Assembly (NCBI RefSeq): GCF_000266885.1
Contig: NC_018020.1
Location: 558,001-622,000, forward strand
Direction of reading: 5' to 3'
Source of the DNA: Turneriella parva DSM 21527
GTDB lineage: Bacteria > Spirochaetota > Leptospiria > Turneriellales > Turneriellaceae
Length of the DNA: 64,000 nucleotides
The position numbers and the translations under genes are program-made. Below the pieces are notes generated by a model. It did no database searches. It had not been told where the DNA came from and was given only the letters and a program-made list of their open reading frames with translations. This document shows positions 8,884-15,345 of this stretch, piece after piece. How positions within the stretch are numbered: position 1 is the first letter of the stretch; every line of letters starts with the position of its first letter.

Positions 8884-11201
8884 ACGAAGCCCAGACACGT
8901 GCTGAAATCATCGACCCCCAATTAGTGGCCGCAGGTTGGGGAGTTATACCTGATTCGCGTATACTGCGCGAATACCATATCAACGAAGGTAAGATACAAC
9001 TCGGCGGTGGCAGAGGCAAGAAGCTCACCGCAGATTATGTATTGGTCTATCGCAATCTCAAGATGGCCGTCGTCGAAGCAAAGAGTGATGACCTTGAGGT
9101 CGGCGAGGGTGTGGCGCAGGCAAAGCTCTATGCCGAGAAGCTCGCCCTCGATGTGGCCTACGCCGCCAATGGCCGGGAAATTTATGGCATCAACATGCAA
9201 TCGGGCGGCGAGGGGTTGCTTACCAAATTTCCCTCGCCAGATGAACTCTGGAACAAGACCTTTGAAGAACAGAATGAATGGCGTGATCGATTCAATAGCG
9301 TTCCATTTGAATTTGTTGGTGGCAAGAAAGGTGCGAGATTTTATCAAGAGATAGCCGTCAATCGTACGCTCGAAGCCATTGCGCAGAAGAAAGAGCGCAT
9401 TTTACTGACGTTGGCAACCGGTACGGGAAAGACCTTTATAGCATTCCAAATTGCGTGGAAGTTGTTTAAGACCCGCTGGAACCTGAAACGAGACAGCTCG
9501 CGACAGCCGCGAATCTTATTTTTGGCAGATCGCAATATTCTGGCAGATCAGGCGTTCAACGACTTCTCGGCATTTCCCGAAGATGCTCTGGTGCGGATAA
9601 ACCCAAAGGAAATCAACAAAGCCGGCAAGGTTTTGACTAACGGTAGTGTATTCTTCACCATCTTTCAGACCTTTATGACGGGCCGGGGCGAAGATGGTAA
9701 ACCTGCGCCTTACTTCGGCAGCTATCCGCCCGATTTCTTTGATTTCATAATCATAGACGAATGCCATCGCGGCGGCGCACAAGACGAAAGCAACTGGCGT
9801 GGTATTCTCGAATATTTTGCGCCAGCTGTGCAATTGGGACTAACCGCAACACCAAAGCGCAATAACAATGTCGATACCTACAAATACTTTGGCGAACCGA
9901 TTTATACCTACTCGTTGAAAGAAGGTATCAATGACGGCTATTTGACGCCCTTCAAGGTGAAGCGCATTAAAACGACGCTTGATGATTATTTCTACACATC
10001 AGACGACGAAGTGCTCGAAGGTGAAGTCGAACAGGGCCGCCTCTATACAGAGCCCGATTTCAACCGCATCATCGAGATCAAGGCACGCGAAGAAAAGCGC
10101 GTGCAAATTTTCTTAGCTGATGCTAATCCAAAAGAAAAGGCGATCATCTTCTGCGCAACGCAAGATCATGCAGCTGCGGTGCGCGACATCGTGAACCAAC
10201 TCAAGAAGAACCCCGATCCGTTGTATTGCGTTCGCGTGACGGCAAACGATGGCAGCATCGGCGATCAGTACCTAAAAGATTTCCGCGACAACGAGAAAAC
10301 GATACCAACAATTCTCACAACCTCGCAAAAGCTTTCGACCGGGGTCGATGCACGCAACATTAGAAATATCGTGCTACTTCGGCCCGTCAGAAACATGATC
10401 GAATTTAAACAGATCGTAGGCCGAGGCACGCGGCTCTTTGATGGTAAGGATTTCTTTACGATCTATGACTTTGTAAACGCCTCGCTCAACTTCTTAGACC
10501 CAGAATGGGACGGTGATCCGTTAGAACCAGAAGAAACAGAGCCCAAGCCGGCACCAGAGGCGACCGAAGCGCCGCAAGAGGCGCCCCCTTCAGATGAAGA
10601 AGGTGAAAAGCGCACAAGACCTCGCAAAATCAAGATTCGCCTGCGCGACGGCAAAGAACGCGAAATTCAGCACATGGTTTCGACCTCTTTTTGGAGCGCA
10701 GACGGGAAACCTCTGTCGGTCGAAGAATTCTTGCAGAATCTATATGGAAAGTTGCCTGAGCTTTTCAAAAACGAAGCCGAACTGCGCAGCATCTGGTCGA
10801 GCCCCACAACCCGTCGGGCTTTGCTCGAAAGACTGGCCGACGCCGGCTACGGCAAAAGCGAACTGGCCAGCTTACAGGCGCTCGTGCAGGCCGAAAAGAG
10901 TGACCTGTTTGATGTGCTCGAGTACATCGCGTTTGCGATTAAACCCATCACTCGTGAAGCGCGAGTTAACCAAGCCAGAGTCAAAATGTTGCAGTCAATC
11001 GACGAACGACAGCGCGAGTTTCTGGACTTCGTCTTGGCCAAGTATATAGAATCAGGGGTAGAAGAACTCGACGATGAGAAATTGCCCAACCTGCTCGAGT
11101 TGAAATATGAATCGCTCAGCGACGCAACGGCGGCATTGGGTGACGTGAAAGCTATCCGCAGCACGTTTATTGAATCTCAGAAATATTTGTATTTTGTTTA
11201 A
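8880..11201 (+). CDS. hsdR: Type I restriction endonuclease subunit HsdR
   Basis: HsdR is the DNA-translocating and cleaving motor of the type I complex. The start chosen is the ATG at 8880, overlapping the fic stop by 4 bp. An in-frame extension upstream would lie wholly inside fic. The 773-residue protein has an N-terminal nuclease domain with D52 and E66-A-K68. Helicase motif I (A-T-G-T-G-K-T) is at 179-185 and motif II (D-E-C-H) at 293-296. T-A-T-P follows, and a motif VI Q-I-V-G-R-G-T-R lies near 610. An acidic linker rich in P, E and A precedes a C-terminal helical domain of the EcoEI type. All key motifs are intact. Confidence 0.94.
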   Translation: MNEAQTRAEIIDPQLVAAGWGVIPDSRILREYHINEGKIQLGGGRGKKLTADYVLVYRNLKMAVVEAKSDDLEVGEGVAQAKLYAEKLALDVAYAANGREIYGINMQSGGEGLLTKFPSPDELWNKTFEEQNEWRDRFNSVPFEFVGGKKGARFYQEIAVNRTLEAIAQKKERILLTLATGTGKTFIAFQIAWKLFKTRWNLKRDSSRQPRILFLADRNILADQAFNDFSAFPEDALVRINPKEINKAGKVLTNGSVFFTIFQTFMTGRGEDGKPAPYFGSYPPDFFDFIIIDECHRGGAQDESNWRGILEYFAPAVQLGLTATPKRNNNVDTYKYFGEPIYTYSLKEGINDGYLTPFKVKRIKTTLDDYFYTSDDEVLEGEVEQGRLYTEPDFNRIIEIKAREEKRVQIFLADANPKEKAIIFCATQDHAAAVRDIVNQLKKNPDPLYCVRVTANDGSIGDQYLKDFRDNEKTIPTILTTSQKLSTGVDARNIRNIVLLRPVRNMIEFKQIVGRGTRLFDGKDFFTIYDFVNASLNFLDPEWDGDPLEPEETEPKPAPEATEAPQEAPPSDEEGEKRTRPRKIKIRLRDGKEREIQHMVSTSFWSADGKPLSVEEFLQNLYGKLPELFKNEAELRSIWSSPTTRRALLERLADAGYGKSELASLQALVQAEKSDLFDVLEYIAFAIKPITREARVNQARVKMLQSIDERQREFLDFVLAKYIESGVEELDDEKLPNLLELKYESLSDATAALGDVKAIRSTFIESQKYLYFV

Positions 11202-11365
11202 ATACCGAATTGCGCCAAGAAAAGTTTTGCAGAATTAACGCAAACTTAATGGGACATAATCTTGAAATGGGTTTGACGCAACATTCGAGGCCCATTTACT
11301 TGAGCTGGCGAATTTGTTTCGCAAATTCTCAGTGAGCAAGGTTCATTGAGATAGGAAAACTTTCA

Positions 11366-11983
11366 ATGAATTCGATGACGATACGGAAAGCCCCTGCTCT
11401 ATCCGAAGGCAAGCAAACGGCCACTGCAAGAACTCTAGCCGAAGATGGGATTAAGCGGCTAATTGGGATTTTCGCCGAAAAAGACGAAAATGGCTGCATC
11501 TTTTGGCATGGCGAGTTTGACAAAGATCAGCGGCCGATTATTCTCGAGCGAAACAAAAAAGTTAATGTCCGTTCGCGTATCTTTCGGCTCAGAAATCCGG
11601 GCCAAGAGGGTAAGAAGATTTTTAATACTTGCGGTAATAAGAAATGCATTGCTCCCGAACATGCAAGTGTCAACCGCCGAGCAAGAGCGTGCGACGAGAA
11701 ACTTGGACAATACATAGTTACTGATACTGGGTGTTACGTTTTCCCCCACAAGATTGCATTAAATACACAGCCAAAGGTGCGTGTCAAAGGCAACGTGATA
11801 AGTGCGTCACGAGCCGCTTACATTCAAGCTAACGGCGAAATTCCCGTCGGATGGCACATCAAGCACACCTGCGGGACGCCCGCTTGCATCAATCCGAGAC
11901 ACCTGCGCGCAGAGGCACCTCGAACTGAACGACTATTCCGTGAACCCCGCAATCTTTCGGCCAAGCGGGAGACGGCAGCTTAA
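11366..11983 (+). CDS. HNH (His-Me finger) endonuclease-like protein, two-module
   Basis: The 205-residue protein contains two related modules. The C-terminal one reads G-W-H-I-K-H-T-C-G-T-P-A-C-I-N-P-R-H-L, the zinc-binding H...C...C...NPxHL loop of phage-type HNH homing endonucleases. The N-terminal module has a parallel C-G-N-K-K-C-I-A-P-E-H stretch preceded by a G-C-I-F-W start, but lacks the first catalytic His and has Ala in place of Asn. The protein therefore looks like an internal duplication with one active and one degenerate finger. It precedes a paralogue by 17 bp. Such genes are usually mobile. Whether it is a homing enzyme or defence effector is open. Confidence 0.75.
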   Translation: MNSMTIRKAPALSEGKQTATARTLAEDGIKRLIGIFAEKDENGCIFWHGEFDKDQRPIILERNKKVNVRSRIFRLRNPGQEGKKIFNTCGNKKCIAPEHASVNRRARACDEKLGQYIVTDTGCYVFPHKIALNTQPKVRVKGNVISASRAAYIQANGEIPVGWHIKHTCGTPACINPRHLRAEAPRTERLFREPRNLSAKRETAA

Positions 11984-12000
11984 CGAGAAGGATAGACCAT

Positions 12001-12948
12001 ATGAGTTCACAAAAACATAATGAAATCAAAGAGCGCATACTGGCAAAATGTGTGAGGGACGTTGCGGGTTGTTTAGTCTGGCAAGGTTCGATTCATGGCA
12101 AAGATGGGACGCCAATTTTGAAGGTCTCAGGCATCAAAAAACAAATCAGGGTGCGCCCATTTCTCATGGACACAGTTCTAAAATCCCGACCAAAACGCGT
12201 AAAGGGATGCGCCATGAACGCCCTTTGCATTGACCCCGAACACTGCGCCAGAGCCTCCGAACGCAAAACAATGCGAGAGAAACTTGGTAATTACCGAATA
12301 ATTGCGGAGACCGGGTGCCATGTGCTCAAGGGTCGGAATAATCTCGCAGGCTACTGTCAGATTCTGCATGAAACAAGATATTTGCTCGCTCACCGCGAAG
12401 CCTACCGACTCTTCAAAAGTGAAATAGAGACAGGAAAGGAGGTACATCATACTTGCAATACACCAGCTTGCATAAACCCAGAACATTTGGTGCTCGTAAC
12501 GCCCGCAGAGAACAAATTGATGGCCCAGCGCGACGGGCTATTGAATGGGCCTCGAATTAGAGGTGAAGGGCACGGAAATACAAGGCTAAAGGTAATTGAA
12601 ATCGCCCTGATCCGTGAAATGGCTGCGAACGGAATAAGCACTAAAGAAATCCAAAAGAAATACAAACTCTCGCGAGCACAGGTCAGACATATTGTGCGCG
12701 GGCTTAAGCACAACAATATCACATTGGTCGCGCGTATTTATGGAGAGTCCACTTACCAAGGATTTCGGCATACCTTAAATATGATTGCGGAAAATCGAGC
12801 AGACAGATCGGAAACAGTTGCGGTTTTGGATAATGGGAGAATCCGCCACTATTACAATGATCGTCGTGACGAGTGTTGGCTGGAGATAGACTTTAGCCTA
12901 CTTTCTCCTTGGTCGCGAAAAATTCTGGGGATACCTAATGCCGCGTAA
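12001..12948 (+). CDS. HNH (His-Me finger) endonuclease with C-terminal HTH, two-module
   Basis: The 315-residue paralogue of the preceding gene has the same layout. A degenerate first module ends in C-A-M-N-A-L-C-I-D-P-E-H. A second intact module has H-H-T-C-N-T-P-A-C-I-N-P-E-H-L at about 157-171. A phage-type tail follows (G-E-G-H-G-N-T-R-L-K, then a helix-turn-helix near 200-235), as in many group I homing or phage HNH nucleases. The extra C-terminal region (240-315) is not recognised. The ATG of the next gene (12938) lies inside its last codons. An IS481 element is inserted right after its stop, which falls within the duplicated target site, so its coding end is unchanged. Confidence 0.78.
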   Translation: MSSQKHNEIKERILAKCVRDVAGCLVWQGSIHGKDGTPILKVSGIKKQIRVRPFLMDTVLKSRPKRVKGCAMNALCIDPEHCARASERKTMREKLGNYRIIAETGCHVLKGRNNLAGYCQILHETRYLLAHREAYRLFKSEIETGKEVHHTCNTPACINPEHLVLVTPAENKLMAQRDGLLNGPRIRGEGHGNTRLKVIEIALIREMAANGISTKEIQKKYKLSRAQVRHIVRGLKHNNITLVARIYGESTYQGFRHTLNMIAENRADRSETVAVLDNGRIRHYYNDRRDECWLEIDFSLLSPWSRKILGIPNAA

Positions 12949-12950
12949 TC
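12944..12950. repeat. Left copy of 7-bp target duplication of the IS481 element
   Basis: CGTAATC directly abuts the left terminal repeat and is repeated at 14086-14092 directly after the right terminal repeat. An exact 7-bp duplication on both sides indicates a simple insertion that has not been rearranged since. Confidence 0.85.
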
Positions 12951-12981
12951 TGTAATAGTTTTTACTTTATCTGACACTCTC
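12951..12981 (+). repeat. Left terminal inverted repeat of the IS481 element
   Basis: This begins TGTAATAGTT and pairs with 14055-14085, which on the other strand begins TGTAAAAGTC. The matching CTGACAC block at its inner end lies just before the ribosome binding site of the transposase gene. Confidence 0.85.
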
Positions 12982-13000
12982 TTAACAAAAAGGAGTGTTT

Positions 13001-14050
13001 ATGACGACAGAACAGAAAATTATCAAGAACAAGGTTGGTCTGCTGAAACTGGCAGAGCAGCTGGGCAGCGTATCGAAAGCTTGCAAGGTTTTCGGTTACT
13101 CAAGAGACAGTTTCTACCGGTTTAAGGAGCTTTACGACAAGGGTGGCGAGCTCGCATTGCAGGAGATCAGCCGCAGGAAGCCTTTGCTGAAAAATCGTGT
13201 AGCTCCAGAGGTCGAGGAAGCGGTACGGGAAATTGCATTTCAATACCCCGCGTACGGTCAGGTTCGGGCGTCCAACGAGTTGCGCAAGATAGGTATCATC
13301 ATCTCCCCTTTTGGCGTGCGCGGCGTTTGGCTGCGCCATGATCTTGCGACGTTTAAAAAACGGCTGAAATACCTTGAAGCGCGAATGGCTCAGGAAAAGG
13401 GGATCTTTACCGAGGCACAATTGGTTGCGCTCGAACGCGCAAAAGATGAGAAGGAAAGTCACGGTGAAATTGAAACGGAGCACCCTGGTTATTTGGGGTC
13501 ACAAGACACGTTTTACGTGGGAAATATGAAGGGTGTGGGTAAAATTTATCAGCAGACCTTCATCGACACGTATTCGAAAGTCGCTTTTGCGAAACTCTAT
13601 GATCGCAAGAATTCTCTGGTTTCAGCCGATATGCTTAACGACAGAGTCATCCCGTTTTTTGACGAGCATGAGATTCCGCTGTTGCGCGTTCTGACCGATC
13701 GTGGCAGCGAGTACTGTGGCAACCGGGAAGAGCACGATTATCAGCTGTATCTGGCCTTGGAGAATATCGACCACACAAAAACCAAGGCCAAGAGCCCGCA
13801 GACGAACGGCATTTGTGAGCGCTTTCACCGGACTATATTGAATGAGTTTTACAATGTTGCATTCAGAAAGAAGGTTTACACTTCTTTGGAGCAATTGCAG
13901 GCAGACCTTGATGAGTGGATTTACGATTACAACACGCAGCGCACTCATCAGGGGAAATATTGCTTCGGCAAAACGCCTCTGGCAACATTCAAAGACTCGC
14001 TCAGTATAGCGAAAGACAAAATGCTGGATTTGAAATTACAGACAGCATGA
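13001..14050 (+). CDS. IS481-family transposase
   Basis: The ATG at 13001 is preceded by a strong AAGGAG at 12990-12995; the in-frame GTG two codons earlier is less likely. The protein (349 aa) has an N-terminal helix-turn-helix that recognises the IS ends. An RNase-H-fold core follows with the catalytic triad near D169 (Q-D-T-F), D233 (T-D-R-G-S-E-Y) and E273 (C-E-R-F-H). The S-P-Q-T-N-G and Y-N-x-x-R-T-H-Q motifs typical of IS481/IS3-like DDE enzymes are present. The gene is full length with no frameshift. Its TGA overlaps an ATG (ATGA at 14047-14050) that opens the downstream gene. Confidence 0.93.
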   Translation: MTTEQKIIKNKVGLLKLAEQLGSVSKACKVFGYSRDSFYRFKELYDKGGELALQEISRRKPLLKNRVAPEVEEAVREIAFQYPAYGQVRASNELRKIGIIISPFGVRGVWLRHDLATFKKRLKYLEARMAQEKGIFTEAQLVALERAKDEKESHGEIETEHPGYLGSQDTFYVGNMKGVGKIYQQTFIDTYSKVAFAKLYDRKNSLVSADMLNDRVIPFFDEHEIPLLRVLTDRGSEYCGNREEHDYQLYLALENIDHTKTKAKSPQTNGICERFHRTILNEFYNVAFRKKVYTSLEQLQADLDEWIYDYNTQRTHQGKYCFGKTPLATFKDSLSIAKDKMLDLKLQTA

Positions 14051-15345
14051 AAATGGGTGTGTCAGGTCAAGTTCAGACTTTTACACGTAATCAAACAGCA
14101 ACACAGAATCGGGAAATCCCACTTGCGGCGCAGGCTGCGTTGCATCCCAAGATCAGACTTGCATCCGCAATTGGAAAAACAGGTGCCCGAACTGTGCTCC
14201 GAAATCCATATCGCTCCCCTTTAATCCCCACCACCGTCCAGAATTTATCAGTTTCACCCCATTCCCACGAATACTATGGCCAGCTGACGGACATCATTCT
14301 CGACTCATTCTACCCATCGACCTGCTCTTCTTGCAATGTGAAAATGACAGGCCGCGTAAGCACGCGCTCTTATGTAGCAAAGTGCCCTAAGTGCAGAAAG
14401 CATGTATCACGAATCAGCCATACTCCTTTCGCCTATTTGAAACTACCTCTCTGGACAGTTGGTTGGGTATTAGACCAAAGTGCCACAAAGTATCCTCAGG
14501 TTATCACTGGCGCAGAGATCAAGCGCTGCCTGAATATTTCTGAAGATGCTGCTTTACGTTTAAAGAAACGGGTTCAGGTTTTTGCGTCCCAACACAAGTC
14601 CGCCGTAGAGAGCTTGTTTTACTCTGAACTTAAGAAGCGCTTCCATAAATCCAAAGACCTACTTGAACCAGACAAGAAGGATATAAACAAAAGAGTAACT
14701 ACCCCGGTAGGGAACAGACCTATTCCCCAGAGTGATTCAGTAGTTCTCTTTAGTGCAAAAGAGCGCTCAAATAAAGGCCGAAAACGCTTTCGTCATCATG
14801 GCCAAACAGCCTCTATATACTTAACTGACTCTTTAGGCGGAAGACAAGTAGGAGTAATGGTACAGACCACCACATGGAAAGGCGGCCCTGCTCTCTATGA
14901 ATCAATCCCCAACCAACAGACCAAGACCATACTCCCCATAATACAGAGACAAATCCCCAAAAACACCCCCTTCTTCACAGATATGGGTATGGACTGGTTA
15001 AAACCCTATAATCGCAATCATAGGACAGTAAACCACAACCTTCAATCAAAAAGAGGCACCGGTAAATCCAGAAGACGATTTCAACAGAATGGAATACATA
15101 CCCAAGCAGCAGAAGGAAGACAGGGAGCCTTAAAGACAGCCTTTCGAGCATACCGTTATATCAAGCCAGAACACTCACAATTATACCTGAACGAATACAG
15201 TTTCTTCGGAGCATTGAAATACTACGGAGCTGAACGCATTACATCACAGAATCAGAGTCTATTGGGGCAAAATCAGCGACCAAAGACGAAACAACAAGGG
15301 TGGGGTTTGTCGGGTATGAATTTTAGTACTCATAACCAATACTGA
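14047..15345 (+). CDS. IS1595/ISXO2-like transposase, 5' end displaced by the IS481 insertion
   Basis: The protein has a zinc-ribbon pattern (C-S-S-C ... C-P-K-C-R-K) about 90-130 residues in. An ISXO2-type DDE core follows with F-F-T-D-M-G-M-D, then H-T-Q-A-A-E-G-R-Q-G-A-L-K and a final Y-L-N-E-Y-S-F-F block, close to the IS1595 family pattern. Before the IS481 insertion the gene would have started at the ATG at 12938 (M-P-R-N-Q). It now reads from the ATG at 14047 inside the IS, adding 13 IS-encoded residues before R-N-Q. No terminal repeats of its own were found. Its 3' end overlaps the convergent gene by 23 bp. It is AT-richer than that neighbour. Confidence 0.7.
   Translation: MKMGVSGQVQTFTRNQTATQNREIPLAAQAALHPKIRLASAIGKTGARTVLRNPYRSPLIPTTVQNLSVSPHSHEYYGQLTDIILDSFYPSTCSSCNVKMTGRVSTRSYVAKCPKCRKHVSRISHTPFAYLKLPLWTVGWVLDQSATKYPQVITGAEIKRCLNISEDAALRLKKRVQVFASQHKSAVESLFYSELKKRFHKSKDLLEPDKKDINKRVTTPVGNRPIPQSDSVVLFSAKERSNKGRKRFRHHGQTASIYLTDSLGGRQVGVMVQTTTWKGGPALYESIPNQQTKTILPIIQRQIPKNTPFFTDMGMDWLKPYNRNHRTVNHNLQSKRGTGKSRRRFQQNGIHTQAAEGRQGALKTAFRAYRYIKPEHSQLYLNEYSFFGALKYYGAERITSQNQSLLGQNQRPKTKQQGWGLSGMNFSTHNQY
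14055..14085 (-). repeat. Right terminal inverted repeat of the IS481 element
   Basis: This ends in TTACA on the + strand and is the partner of 12951-12981. It is translated in frame as part of the new N-terminus of the downstream interrupted gene. Confidence 0.85.
14086..14092. repeat. Right copy of 7-bp target duplication of the IS481 element
   Basis: CGTAATC, identical to 12944-12950, directly follows the right terminal repeat. Confidence 0.85.

Larger units (their letters stand above)
12951..14085 (+). mobile_element. Complete IS481-family insertion sequence, 1135 bp
   Basis: Imperfect terminal inverted repeats lie at 12951-12981 and 14055-14085: 23 of 31 positions match, both begin TGTAA and both share CTGACAC further in. 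Between them is one intact transposase gene. Target duplications CGTAATC flank the element. It sits three codons into the pre-existing start of the downstream transposase-like gene. The intact gene and exact duplication suggest recent insertion. Confidence 0.9.

Noticed and set aside
11266-11328. Inverted repeats AAATGGG...CCCATTT and GAATTTG-TTTCG-CAAATTC in the gap before the first HNH gene.
   Set aside because: The arms are only seven bases and common enough by chance in AT-rich DNA; no T tract follows.
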